Positions 17,900-26,297 of a stretch of DNA of 64,000 nt are shown in pieces. This DNA is from Streptomyces sp. WM4235 (lineage in GTDB: Bacteria; Actinomycetota; Actinomycetes; Streptomycetales; Streptomycetaceae): assembly GCF_001279725.1 (NCBI RefSeq), contig NZ_LGDE01000079.1:1-64000 (forward strand). The letters are read 5' to 3'. Within the stretch, counting starts at the first letter, position 1. The number at the start of each line of letters is the position of its first letter. The notes beneath the pieces are model-generated. The model did not search any database. It saw only the letters and a program-made list of their open reading frames with translations, and was not told where the DNA came from. Position numbers and translations under genes: made by a program.

Positions 17900-18453
17900 T
17901 CGTCCTCCTTGACGTGATGAGCTCAAGATGTGGACGGATTGTAGGGAGCGCGACCTGATCAAAACAGTGGGCGGGAAACGTAATTGGCCTGCTCTTGCTC
18001 CTCAGCAATGGATCACGTCACTCCATTACCCTCGAAAGTAGTAATGGGGCAAAGGCATTGACGCATGGCCATCGATCCGGGAATTCGCGCCCGGACAGCA
18101 GAAAAGGCCCCACGGAGCAGGGCCTTCGAAGATCGGACGATGTGAAAGTAGTCCCGTCAGGGGGCGTCCATACGACGCATACCGTTCGTCCGGCACGCGA
18201 CGCGGTACGGACCCACCCGTCGGACGCGACGCGACGGGGAGAGGGGAGACGTGCGCGATCCGGCGCCCGGCAGGTCCATGGCATGCAGGACCCCGGCATA
18301 CGGGCGGGTGCGACGTCAGTGCAGACCGGGACCGGGCAGCGAGGCAGATCCGGCAGGCGGATCCGGCACCAGGGCACCTTGAAGATCCGATGCGCCGGCC
18401 GAAAATCGACCCCGAAGGGGCCGTTCCGGTGACAGAGGTCCTGACAAGGACCC
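17900..18453. other. 554-base intergenic region between hppA and the bldG partner gene
   Basis: No supported gene. The part nearest hppA has lower GC than its surroundings and must hold the hppA promoter. A modest inverted repeat, AAGGCCC at 18104-18110 with GGGCCTT at 18120-18126, may end transcripts from the bldG side. The rest shows no convincing reading frame or repeat. Confidence 0.5.
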
Positions 18454-18894
18454 CTACGGGAGTGCGGAAACCTTCGCCACGGGCCAGCTCATCCTGATGG
18501 TGCCGCCCGCTTCGCCACTGGTCACCTCGACGTCGTCGACGAGCCCACTGATCACGGCGAGGCCCATTTCGTCCTCACCCTCGTTGTCCGGGTCCAAGGC
18601 GGCCGCGATGCCCGACACGGCCTCGGCGGAACCGCCGGCCGGACCGGGAACGTCGTCGCCGACCTCGATGGAGAAAACTTTCTCCTCCTCGGTCAGGACG
18701 ACCCGGACGGGACCGGTCAGTCCGTTGTTGCGGTGCAGCCCGACGGCACGCGAGCAGGCCTCACCCACGGCGAGGCGAACCTCGTCGAGGACGGCTTCCT
18801 CCACCCCGGCCCGGCGCGCCACGGCGGCCGCGACCAGGCGGGCCGTCCGGACGTGTTCGGGCTGGGCGCTGAAGCGCAGTTCAACGGTGGCCAT
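18454..18894 (-). CDS. ATP-binding anti-sigma-type regulator next to bldG (HATPase_c, ApgA-like)
   Basis: A 146-residue member of the SpoIIAB/RsbW-type GHKL fold. The N-box region reads LDEVRLAVGEACSRAV (about 40-55), and G-box-like residues occur in EMGLAVISGL (about 115-125), although the usual Asp-x-Gly G1 element is altered. Such proteins bind or phosphorylate an anti-anti-sigma factor. Start: ATG at 18894 with GAGGGGGA upstream. It lies downstream of bldG in the same direction, 125 bases away. In S. coelicolor the equivalent gene is cotranscribed with bldG; I infer the same here. Confidence 0.85.
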   Translation of the reverse strand: MATVELRFSAQPEHVRTARLVAAAVARRAGVEEAVLDEVRLAVGEACSRAVGLHRNNGLTGPVRVVLTEEEKVFSIEVGDDVPGPAGGSAEAVSGIAAALDPDNEGEDEMGLAVISGLVDDVEVTSGEAGGTIRMSWPVAKVSALP

Positions 18895-18948
18895 GCGCGT
18901 CCCCCTCGGACTCTGGGCGCGGACCAACGGGCGCGCCTTGACAGGGGC

Positions 18949-18968
18949 CCGGACCGACCATGGTCCGG
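18949..18968 (-). terminator. hairpin between bldG and its partner gene
   Basis: CCGGACC pairs with GGTCCGG (seven base pairs, six-base loop) 52 bases after the bldG stop. It could end part of the transcripts and so give both a short bldG mRNA and a longer two-gene mRNA, the pattern reported for S. coelicolor. Confidence 0.35.
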
Positions 18969-19019
18969 TACCCCCCGCTCCTCGTCGGCTCCTGACGGCG
19001 TTTCGGCCGCCGGAAACCG

Positions 19020-19361
19020 TCAGTCGGTGGCGTTGACGGCGTCTTCCACGGTCGTGTGGATCGGGAACACCTTGGTCAGACCGGTGATACGGAAGATCTT
19101 CAGGATGCGCTCCTGGTTGCAGACCAGACGCAGCGAGCCCTCGTGCGCACGAACACGCTTGAGGCCTCCCACGAGCACACCGAGGCCGGTGGAGTCAAGG
19201 AAGTCCACTCGCTCCATGTCGACAACCAAGTGGTAGCTGCCGTCGTTCACCAACTCCACCAACTGCTCGCGCAGCTTGGGCGCGGTATACACATCAATCT
19301 CGCCACCGACCTCTACGACCGTGCGGTCGCCGACAGTGCGAGTCGACAGGGACAGGTCCAC
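19020..19361 (-). CDS. bldG: anti-sigma factor antagonist BldG
   Basis: A 113-residue STAS-domain protein, the full family length. The phosphorylatable serine/threonine segment is [15 protein letters not shown] (about residues 52-66), with Ser at the position modified in SpoIIAA-type proteins. The sequence matches S. coelicolor BldG nearly residue for residue as I remember it. BldG is required for aerial growth and antibiotic production; it controls anti-sigma factors by cycling between phosphorylated and free forms. GTG at 19361 has GGAGG six bases upstream. The partner ATP-binding protein follows, and the divergent helicase gene starts 82 bases away. Confidence 0.96.
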   Translation of the reverse strand: MDLSLSTRTVGDRTVVEVGGEIDVYTAPKLREQLVELVNDGSYHLVVDMERVDFLDSTGLGVLVGGLKRVRAHEGSLRLVCNQERILKIFRITGLTKVFPIHTTVEDAVNATD

Positions 19362-19442
19362 GGATCCTCCAGCACCTTGCTATCGAGCGGCGCCCCCCAG
19401 GGGCCTCCCCATCCGAAGGTAGGAGAGGGATCGGCTGCCGCG

Positions 19443-21896
19443 ATGGCATTCAATCACTTACCGGCAGGCGCGCACGACGCCTTGGGTCCATTGTCCCGCA
19501 CGCCGGTGACACACTCGGTTCCAATGGCCAATACTCACCGTCCCGGTCGGCCCACGGCAGCCGCGGACTCTCGACCCACTCCGAGCACGGTCCTGGACCG
19601 GCTGGCACGGGGGCCTTCTCGAGCTGCGCGCATCACCCATACGGAGCACTTGCCCCCTCGGGCGGGTCGTCATGCGGTCTGGCCCGACCGCATCCGAACT
19701 GATGTCGTGGCCGCCATTCAGGCCGCCGGAATCGAACATCCGTGGGAACACCAGGCCGCGGCGGCCGAGCACGCCCTCGACGGCACGTCCGTGGTCGTGG
19801 CCACCGGTACCGCCTCGGGCAAGTCCCTGGCCTACCTGGCCCCCGTGCTCTCCGCCCTCGCGGACGGTGCCGAGGCCCCCAACGGCCGGGGCGCGACCGC
19901 CCTGTACCTGGCCCCCACCAAGGCCCTGGCGGCCGACCAGCGGCGCGCCGTACGGGAGCTGGCGAGCCCGCTGGGCAACGCGATCCGGCCCGCCGTCTAC
20001 GACGGGGACACACCCGTCGAGGAACGCGAGTGGGTGCGCCAGTACGCGAACTACGTGCTCACCAACCCCGACATGCTGCACCGCGGGATCCTCCCCGCCC
20101 ATCCGCGCTGGTCCTCGTTCCTGAAGGCGCTGCGCTACGTCGTGATCGACGAGTGCCACAGCTACCGGGGGGTATTCGGCTCCCACGTGGCCCAGGTACT
20201 GCGCCGATTGCGGCGGCTGTGCGCCCGTTACGGCTCGGAACCCGTCTTCCTGCTGGCCTCCGCGACCTCCAGCGACCCGGCGACCTCCGCGTCCCGGCTG
20301 ACCGGCCTGAAGGTCGTGGAGGTCGCCGACGACGCCTCTCCGCGCGGCGAGGTGGTCTTCGCCCTGTGGGAGCCCCCGCTGACCGACATGAAGGGCGAGA
20401 AGGGCGCTCCCGTACGCCGTACCGCCACCGCCGAGACCGCCGACCTGCTGACCGACCTGGTGGTCCAGGGGGTCCGCACGGTGGCCTTCGTGCGATCACG
20501 GCGCGGCGCCGAGCTGATCGCCGTGATCGCCCAGGAGCGGCTCGCCGAGGTGGACCGGTCCTTGCCGCGACGGGTGGCCGCGTACCGGGGCGGTTACCTG
20601 CCCGAGGAGCGGCGCGCCCTGGAGCGGGCCCTGCACTCCGGGCAACTGCTGGGACTCGCCGCCACCACCGCCCTGGAACTCGGCGTGGACGTCTCCGGCC
20701 TGGACGCGGTGCTGATCACCGGCTATCCGGGGACGCGGGCCTCCCTGTGGCAGCAGGCCGGGCGGGCCGGCCGCTCGGGGCAGGGCGCCCTGGCCGTCCT
20801 GGTGGCCCGTGACGACCCGCTGGACACCTACCTGGTCCACCACCCCGAGGCGCTGTTCCGGCAGCCCGTGGAGGCCACTGTGCTGGATCCGGACAACCCG
20901 TACGTGCTCGCCCCGCACCTGTGCGCGGCAGCCGCCGAGCTCCCGCTGACCGAGGCGGACCTTGAACTCTTCGGACCGGCGACCGGCGGCCTCCTCCCGC
21001 AGCTGGAGGCGGCGAAGCTGCTGCGCCGCCGGGCCACGGCCTGGCACTGGACCCGACGGGAACGCGCCTCGGACCTGACCGACATCCGGGGTGGCGGGGG
21101 CCGTCCCGTACAGATCGTGGAGGCGGCCACCGGCCGGCTGCTCGGCACCGTCGACGAGTCGGCCTCCCACACCGCCGTCCACGACGGGGCCGTTCATCTC
21201 CACCAGGGCCGCACCTACCTGGTGAAACACCTCGACCTGGAGGACTCGGTCGCGCTGGTGGAGCAGGCCGATCCGCCGTTCTCCACCACCGCGCGCGACA
21301 CCACGTCCATCGCCGTGCTGGAGACCGAGAGCGAGATCCCGTGGGGCCAGGGCAGGCTCTGCTTCGGCTCCGTCGAGGTCACCAACCAGGTCGTCTCCTA
21401 CCTGCGGCGCAAGCTGATCTCCGGCGAGGTGCTCGGCGAGGCCAAGCTCGACCTGCCGCCGCGCACCCTGCGCACCCGGGCCGTCTGGTGGACGGTCACC
21501 GAGGACCAGCTCGACGAGGCCCGGATCAACCCGGAGATCCTCGGCGGCGCCCTGCACGCCGCCGAACACGCCTCCATCGGCCTGCTCCCGCTGTTCGCCA
21601 CCTGCGACCGCTGGGACATCGGCGGGGTCTCCGTCCCCCTGCACCCCGACACCCTGCTGCCCACGGTGTTCGTCTACGACGGCCACCCCGGCGGCGCCGG
21701 GTTCGCGGAACGCGCCTTCGACACGGCCCGCACGTGGCTGACGGCCACCCGCGACGCCATCGCGGCCTGCGAATGCGAGGCGGGCTGCCCCTCCTGCATC
21801 CAGTCGCCCAAGTGCGGCAACGGCAACGACCCCCTCCACAAACGCGGCGCCATCCGCCTGCTGACCCGTCTGCTCGCCGACGCCCCGGAGAACTGA
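19443..21896 (+). CDS. DEAD/DEAH-box helicase of the MrfA/YprA family with DUF1998 zinc domain
   Basis: An 817-residue superfamily 2 helicase. Walker A is ATGTASGKS (about residue 120), the DEAH-type box is DECHS (about 236), motif III-like LLASATS follows, and the C-terminal RecA domain has QQAGRAGRSGQ (about 435-445). The C-terminus carries DUF1998 with the four-cysteine cluster CECEAGCPSCIQSPKCGNGN. In Bacillus subtilis MrfA uses this module in repair of mitomycin C lesions. The start MAFNHLPAG is the usual streptomycete N-terminus, with AGGAGAGGG 13 bases upstream. An internal ATG at 19524 is an alternative. It is divergent from bldG. Confidence 0.9.
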   Translation: MAFNHLPAGAHDALGPLSRTPVTHSVPMANTHRPGRPTAAADSRPTPSTVLDRLARGPSRAARITHTEHLPPRAGRHAVWPDRIRTDVVAAIQAAGIEHPWEHQAAAAEHALDGTSVVVATGTASGKSLAYLAPVLSALADGAEAPNGRGATALYLAPTKALAADQRRAVRELASPLGNAIRPAVYDGDTPVEEREWVRQYANYVLTNPDMLHRGILPAHPRWSSFLKALRYVVIDECHSYRGVFGSHVAQVLRRLRRLCARYGSEPVFLLASATSSDPATSASRLTGLKVVEVADDASPRGEVVFALWEPPLTDMKGEKGAPVRRTATAETADLLTDLVVQGVRTVAFVRSRRGAELIAVIAQERLAEVDRSLPRRVAAYRGGYLPEERRALERALHSGQLLGLAATTALELGVDVSGLDAVLITGYPGTRASLWQQAGRAGRSGQGALAVLVARDDPLDTYLVHHPEALFRQPVEATVLDPDNPYVLAPHLCAAAAELPLTEADLELFGPATGGLLPQLEAAKLLRRRATAWHWTRRERASDLTDIRGGGGRPVQIVEAATGRLLGTVDESASHTAVHDGAVHLHQGRTYLVKHLDLEDSVALVEQADPPFSTTARDTTSIAVLETESEIPWGQGRLCFGSVEVTNQVVSYLRRKLISGEVLGEAKLDLPPRTLRTRAVWWTVTEDQLDEARINPEILGGALHAAEHASIGLLPLFATCDRWDIGGVSVPLHPDTLLPTVFVYDGHPGGAGFAERAFDTARTWLTATRDAIAACECEAGCPSCIQSPKCGNGNDPLHKRGAIRLLTRLLADAPEN

Positions 21897-21970
21897 ACCG
21901 GCACACGCGTCCCGGCCAGGGCCCCGCCGGACGAAGCGCACCGAGAGAGACCCGGCAAAGCAGCCCGAGG

Positions 21971-22018
21971 CGGGCGGGGCCGGGCGGGGCCGGGCGGGGC
22001 CGGGCGGGGCCGGGCGGG
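21971..22018. repeat. 10-base GC tandem repeat
   Basis: CGGGCGGGGC is repeated 4.8 times directly after the helicase gene. It lies in the 556-base gap (21897-22452) before the Tad operon end, where I see no credible gene on either strand. Confidence 0.9.
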
Positions 22019-22082
22019 ACTGCCCAGGCAGGTAGCGGGCCGCCCCGGCCACGGCGGCCCAGCGGGCAGCGGGGCGGCCCGC

Positions 22083-22150
22083 CGAGGACGGCCCGAGGAC
22101 GGCCAGAGGACGGCGGCCCGAGTACGGCGGCCCGAGTACGGCGGCCCGAA
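22083..22150. repeat. degenerate GC tandem repeats
   Basis: Two short repeat families run together: GAGGACGGCC-like units, then a 14-base unit (ACGGCGGCCCGAGT) nearly three times. They are non-coding by context and are of the same kind as the repeat just upstream, probably formed by replication slippage. Confidence 0.7.
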
Positions 22151-22452
22151 CGACACGCCCTGGAGCCGCGTGGTGCCCCCGCCCGGTCCGCCTCCGCGCG
22201 CGCCCGGCCCCGCCGCCCCGGAAATCCGACGGGAGCCGATGGGCCGAACGGGTCGCGCACGGGCCCGAGCCGCCACCTCAGCGCCTCCTCCAGCGGCCCG
22301 CACAGCACGCCCTGCCACCCCGGACCAATCCCTACGCCGACCCCGGCAGCCACCGGTGCGGTGACCATCTGGTGCCCGCCAGAACCGCCGCACCGGCCGG
22401 GCTCACCGGCCGGCCGGCCCCCGGGCCGGGGCTCACGGATCCCGGGCCGGAC

Positions 22453-22872
22453 TCACGGCGGTCGGCCCCCGGCCTGGGGAGGGCGTGTCGGCCAGACCCG
22501 GGGCCAGGAGGGTGGATCGGCCGGGCCCCGGGCAGGGGAGGGCGGGAGCGGCGGGCCCGCCCGGGACGCGAGCGCGGGAGCGAAGGGGCCGGTCGGGGCA
22601 CGGGCCACGACCTCGGCGACCTCGCCCTGAACGTCGCACGCGGTCAGACTCGCGCCCTGTGCTCGCGCCACCCGCACCGCCGTCGCGCAGGCGGCCTCGG
22701 GGCCGTGCGCCCATGTCGCCGACGCGGCGAGGGCAGCCAGGTCCGCGGCCGCAGCCGCCCGATGCCGCGCCACGACGGCCTGACCGAGCAACAGGACACC
22801 CCCGAACACCGCCCCCAGCACCGTCGTCACCAACGCCGCCCACACGGTGGCGGAGCCCCGGTCCCGCCTCAC
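22453..22872 (-). CDS. TadE-like protein, last gene of the Tad operon (Rv3654c-type)
   Basis: A 139-residue protein that starts RRDRGSATVWAAL, followed by one hydrophobic helix (about 10-32) and an extracytoplasmic part with two cysteines (EAACAT, TACDV). It resembles the minor pilin TadE but has Trp where processed pilins have the glutamate at +5, as in the Rv3654c family. The last third is Pro/Arg/Gly-rich and low in complexity. The GTG start at 22872 overlaps the tadE stop (GTGA), so translation is coupled. The end may be eroded by the GC-rich repeats around it. Confidence 0.75.
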   Translation of the reverse strand: MRRDRGSATVWAALVTTVLGAVFGGVLLLGQAVVARHRAAAAADLAALAASATWAHGPEAACATAVRVARAQGASLTACDVQGEVAEVVARAPTGPFAPALASRAGPPLPPSPARGPADPPSWPRVWPTRPPQAGGRPP

Positions 22873-23246
22873 GGCGGCGGCCCCACGCTGTCCTCCGCCA
22901 AGGCCACCGCCTGGGCGCCGAGGCGTACCGGCAGCCCGCCCGGCCCGGGCGCCGGCGCCGCGACCCGAACCCTCCACAGGTCCCCCACCCGCTCCAAACG
23001 CACCTCCGCTCCCCGCGGGGCGGCGGCTCCGGCCGCCGCCACCACGATCTCCGCCGGCTCCGAGCGGGCTGCGGCCCGAGCCCCCGCGCGGGCCGCGTCC
23101 ACGCACCGGATCTGCGCGGCCGCCGCCATCAGCGCCCACACCAGCAACGCCGCGAACAACACCAGCGCCGGAATCACCAGAGCCGCCTCCGCGGTCACAT
23201 ATCCGCGGTCGCCCTTTCCGTCCGCGTTTCCCTCAGAACGGCACAT
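22869..23246 (-). CDS. TadE family pilus assembly protein
   Basis: A 125-residue minor pilin-like protein. A short basic leader ends in GDRG, followed by YVTAEAALVIPALVLFA: glutamate at +5 after the putative glycine cleavage site, then a membrane helix, the type III prepilin pattern. The rest is predicted extracytoplasmic. ATG at 23246 has GGGAAGG six bases upstream. The gene overlaps the upstream pilin gene by 14 bases and the next TadE-like gene by four. Confidence 0.85.
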   Translation of the reverse strand: MCRSEGNADGKGDRGYVTAEAALVIPALVLFAALLVWALMAAAAQIRCVDAARAGARAAARSEPAEIVVAAAGAAAPRGAEVRLERVGDLWRVRVAAPAPGPGGLPVRLGAQAVALAEDSVGPPP

Positions 23247-23430
23247 CGAGCGCCTTCCCGATGGTCGACTGAAGGGCCGTCGACACCACGTCGCTCGTGA
23301 CCACCTTGTACAGAACGGCAGCGAACGCACACGCCGCGATCGTGCCCATGGCGTATTCCGAAGTCGACATCCCGGCATCGCGACCGCGGCCACTGAGCGC
23401 GGACCGCACTCGAAACCAGATGATCCTCAT
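23233..23430 (-). CDS. Flp-like pilin, DUF4244 family
   Basis: A 65-residue protein. A basic leader (RVRSALSGRGRDAG) precedes MSTSEYAMGTIAACAFAAVLY. The Glu-Tyr pair at +5/+6 after glycine is the hallmark of Flp prepilins, followed by one membrane helix. It is likely the major pilin of the Tad system. The ribosome site AGGAGG lies seven bases before ATG. The 49 bases upstream, between it and tadC, are unusually AT-rich for this genome. Confidence 0.87.
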   Translation of the reverse strand: MRIIWFRVRSALSGRGRDAGMSTSEYAMGTIAACAFAAVLYKVVTSDVVSTALQSTIGKALDVPF

Positions 23431-23479
23431 GACAACCTCCTGTTTGATTTCGCTCTTGATGTGATTTCAGGTTTTGATT

Positions 23480-24259
23480 TCAAGTGCCCGAGAGGAGACC
23501 AGCAGCCATCCCAATCACCACTGGAGCCACTCCCACCACAAGAAATGCGGGGAGGAAACACAGCCCCACGGGCGCGGTGACGAGTACGGCGGCCCGCTGT
23601 GCCCGGGTCGTGGCCTGTCGGGCCCGGTCCGCCCTGAGGGCCGACGCCAGGCGGGAGACCGGCTCGGCGGCCGGGGCCCCCGTGCGAGCGGCCCGCTCCA
23701 GGCACTCCGCCAGCTCCCGGGCACCCGGTATCTCCGCCAACCTCCCCCACCCCGAACCCGGTTCGCCGCCGAGCCTCAGTTCCGCCCCGGCCACCGCCAG
23801 TCGCTCCCCCACCGGGCCGCCCAGCGACTCCCCGACCACCTCGGCCGCCTCCACCGGACCGGCCCCGGCCGCGAGACAGGCCGCCAACAGGTCTGCGGCA
23901 AAGGGAAGTTGACGCTCCACCTCACGGGGGTCCGCTCCGACCGACGATCCTGCGGCCCTCGATCGCAGGCGCCGCGCCGCGTACGCCGCGCCGCACCCGA
24001 CCAGGACACCCGCCACGCCGCCGATCAGTACCCAGGCCGCCACCAGAGCGCCGGCCGGCCACGACCACGTGATGATCCGATCTCGCGCCCGGGGCCCGAC
24101 CAGCGGCCCGCGCGGACCTGCTCGCACCTTCAGCAATGCCCCGATCCGCCGCCGGGTCTTCCGCCGCCGGACTCCCGACGCGGCTGCCGATCCCACGCAC
24201 GACACCGCCACCGCGAGGCACAACGCCACCCCCAGCCGGTGGACCCACGCCTCGTCCAT
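23480..24259 (-). CDS. TadC-like inner membrane platform protein (type II secretion F family)
   Basis: A 259-residue membrane protein with hydrophobic segments at about 8-30, 75-100 and two at the C-terminus (AAVLVTAPVGLCFLPAFLVVG). The central cytoplasmic part carries the GspF-type helical domain (LPFAADLLAACLAAG). It pairs with TadB to form the platform for pilus assembly. The ATG shares one base with the tadB stop (TGATG). Confidence 0.87.
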   Translation of the reverse strand: MDEAWVHRLGVALCLAVAVSCVGSAAASGVRRRKTRRRIGALLKVRAGPRGPLVGPRARDRIITWSWPAGALVAAWVLIGGVAGVLVGCGAAYAARRLRSRAAGSSVGADPREVERQLPFAADLLAACLAAGAGPVEAAEVVGESLGGPVGERLAVAGAELRLGGEPGSGWGRLAEIPGARELAECLERAARTGAPAAEPVSRLASALRADRARQATTRAQRAAVLVTAPVGLCFLPAFLVVGVAPVVIGMAAGLLSGT

Positions 24260-25152
24260 CACCGCTCCCCCGCCCGTACGATCCGTCGGCACCACAACAT
24301 CCCCAGCGCCTCCAGCACCGCGCCCGCCACCAGGCAGCCCCACCCCATCGGGGTGTGCAGCAGGACCGCGAGCGGGTCCGCCCCGAGGCCGGTACCGATC
24401 ACCAGCCCCACCAGGGGCAACAAAGCCAGCACCACCGCCGTCGAGCGAGCTCCGGCCAACTGGGCCCGCAGTGACTCCTCCCGGTCCCGTTCCGCTCGCA
24501 ACGCCCCTTCCAGTCGGTCGAGTCCGGCTGCCAGGCCGGCGCCGCCGTCCACGGAGACCCGCCAGCAGGCCGCCATCCCGGCCAGCCCCTCCGCGCCCGG
24601 CTCCCGCGACGCCTCACGCAGTGCCCGGGCCACATCGCCGCCGAAAGCCGCTGCGGCCAGCACCCCGGCCTCCACCGCACCCAGACCACCAGCGCCCGAC
24701 GCAGTGCGTCTCAGCGCCGCGCCCAGGGCCTGACCGGGCTGCGCCCCCGCCCTCAGTTCCCCCACGGTGACCCCGCACAACGCGATCACGTCGGCGGCCC
24801 GGGCCTCCCTGGACCGTTCCCGTTCCCGGCCCCTCAACCATCTCCGCAGCAGCGGCACCGAGACCGCCCCCAGCGCCAGCGGAACCACGGAACCGCCGAG
24901 CAACGCCACCAACGCCCCGACCCCGACGCCGGACCACTCCCGCCATCGCGCGGCCAGCACCCGGACCGCGATCAGCAGCCGCTCCCGAAGCGCTGGTCCG
25001 GCCGGCACCACCGGGGCGCCATCGACCGGCAACAACCGGGCCCGTCGGGACATCTGATCGCCTCCGGCCAACATCCAGGCGGCGGCACCGGCGCAGAGCA
25101 CCCCGGCGAGCACCGGCACCGAGCCCGCCACCCCGACCGTCCCGGCGCTCAT
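24259..25152 (-). CDS. TadB-like inner membrane platform protein (type II secretion F family)
   Basis: A 297-residue protein with an N-terminal hydrophobic segment, two helices around 75-105, the F-domain helical bundle (GELRAGAQPGQALGAAL, about 130-145) and two C-terminal membrane helices. It is the partner of TadC. It overlaps tadA by four bases (ATGA), so expression is coupled. Confidence 0.88.
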   Translation of the reverse strand: MSAGTVGVAGSVPVLAGVLCAGAAAWMLAGGDQMSRRARLLPVDGAPVVPAGPALRERLLIAVRVLAARWREWSGVGVGALVALLGGSVVPLALGAVSVPLLRRWLRGRERERSREARAADVIALCGVTVGELRAGAQPGQALGAALRRTASGAGGLGAVEAGVLAAAAFGGDVARALREASREPGAEGLAGMAACWRVSVDGGAGLAAGLDRLEGALRAERDREESLRAQLAGARSTAVVLALLPLVGLVIGTGLGADPLAVLLHTPMGWGCLVAGAVLEALGMLWCRRIVRAGER

Positions 25153-26297
25153 CGGGAAACCTCCAACAGCGGACCGAGCCGGGCCCAGCCCCTTTCCCGT
25201 GCGAACCCTCGCGCGGACCAGAGCAACGCGGGCACCGTCACCACCAGCCCGGCCGGGTCCCGTTCGAGGACGTGCACCTCGGCCACCCGGCGCTGCCCGG
25301 CCCGGTCTCGAACCAGGTGGATCACCAGGGTCAGTGCGGCCGCCAACTGGCTGTGCAGAGCGGCGCGATCGAGCCCCGCGGCCGTACCGAGCGCCTCCAA
25401 CCGCGCCGGCACATGCGCTGCCGCATTGGCATGCACAGTGCCGCAGCCCCCTTCATGGCCCGTATTGAGGGCGGCCAGCAGGTCCGCCACCTCCGGGCCC
25501 CGCACTTCCCCGACCACCAGCCGATCGGGGCGCATCCTCAACGCCTGCCGGACCAGATCTGCCAGGGTGACGAGACCTGCTCCCTCCTGATTCGCGGGCC
25601 GGGTCTCCAGCCGCACCACGTGCGGATGGTCGGGGCGCAGCTCGGCCGAGTCCTCGGCCAGTACGATCCGTTCACCCGGTCCGACCAGGCTCAACAGGGC
25701 GCTCAGCAGGGTGGTCTTGCCCGTCCCGGTGCCTCCGGAGACGAGGAAGGAGAGCCGGGCCTCGACCATCGCCCGGAGCAGTTCATGCCCACCCGGCGGC
25801 AGGGTCCCCGCGGTCACCAACTCGTCCAACGTGAATGCCTTCGGCCGTACGACGCGCAGTGACAGGCAGGCGGATCCGACGGCCACCGGTGGCAGCACGG
25901 CATGCAGTCGGGTGCCGTCCGGCATCCGGGCGTCCACCCAGGGCCGGGCGTCGTCGAGGCGCCGTCCCGCTACGGCGGCCAGCCGTTGCGCGAGCCTGCG
26001 TACCGCCGCGGCGTCGGCGAAGGTCACCCCGGTGAGTTCCAGCCCTCCTCCGCGGTCCACCCACACCCGGTCGGGTGCGGCCACCAGCACGTCGGTGACC
26101 TCGGGGTCGGCGAGGAGCGCCTCCAGCGGGCCGGCGCCGACCAGTTCTGACCGTAACTCGGCTGCCGCACCGAGCACTTCCGCGTCTCCGAGCAGCCGGC
26201 CCTGAGCCCGCAGGGCCGCCGCGACCCTGGCCGGGGTCGGCTCCGCGCCGCTCTCCGCGAGCCGTTGCCGCACCGCGTCCAGAAGCAGCGCGCTCAT
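25149..26297 (-). CDS. TadA-type secretion ATPase (type II/IV secretion, CpaF)
   Basis: A 382-residue hexameric ATPase that drives Tad pilus assembly. Walker A is GGTGTGKTT (about 185-193), the Asp box ERIVLAEDSAEL follows, Walker B is RPDRLVVGEVRG (about 245-256), and the His box is TGHEGGCGTVHAN (about 268-280). The N-terminal domain (to about 150) is the usual ring-forming part. No residue loss is visible in the catalytic motifs. It overlaps both neighbours by four bases. Confidence 0.95.
   Translation of the reverse strand: MSALLLDAVRQRLAESGAEPTPARVAAALRAQGRLLGDAEVLGAAAELRSELVGAGPLEALLADPEVTDVLVAAPDRVWVDRGGGLELTGVTFADAAAVRRLAQRLAAVAGRRLDDARPWVDARMPDGTRLHAVLPPVAVGSACLSLRVVRPKAFTLDELVTAGTLPPGGHELLRAMVEARLSFLVSGGTGTGKTTLLSALLSLVGPGERIVLAEDSAELRPDHPHVVRLETRPANQEGAGLVTLADLVRQALRMRPDRLVVGEVRGPEVADLLAALNTGHEGGCGTVHANAAAHVPARLEALGTAAGLDRAALHSQLAAALTLVIHLVRDRAGQRRVAEVHVLERDPAGLVVTVPALLWSARGFARERGWARLGPLLEVSR

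Noticed and set aside
17995..18432. A 145-residue plus-strand frame between hppA and the bldG partner
   Set aside because: Amino acid composition and codon positions are not those of a gene, and no ribosome site or conserved motif is seen.
21971..22150. CRISPR array
   Set aside because: Units are 10-14 bases without spacers and of extreme GC; these are simple tandem repeats.
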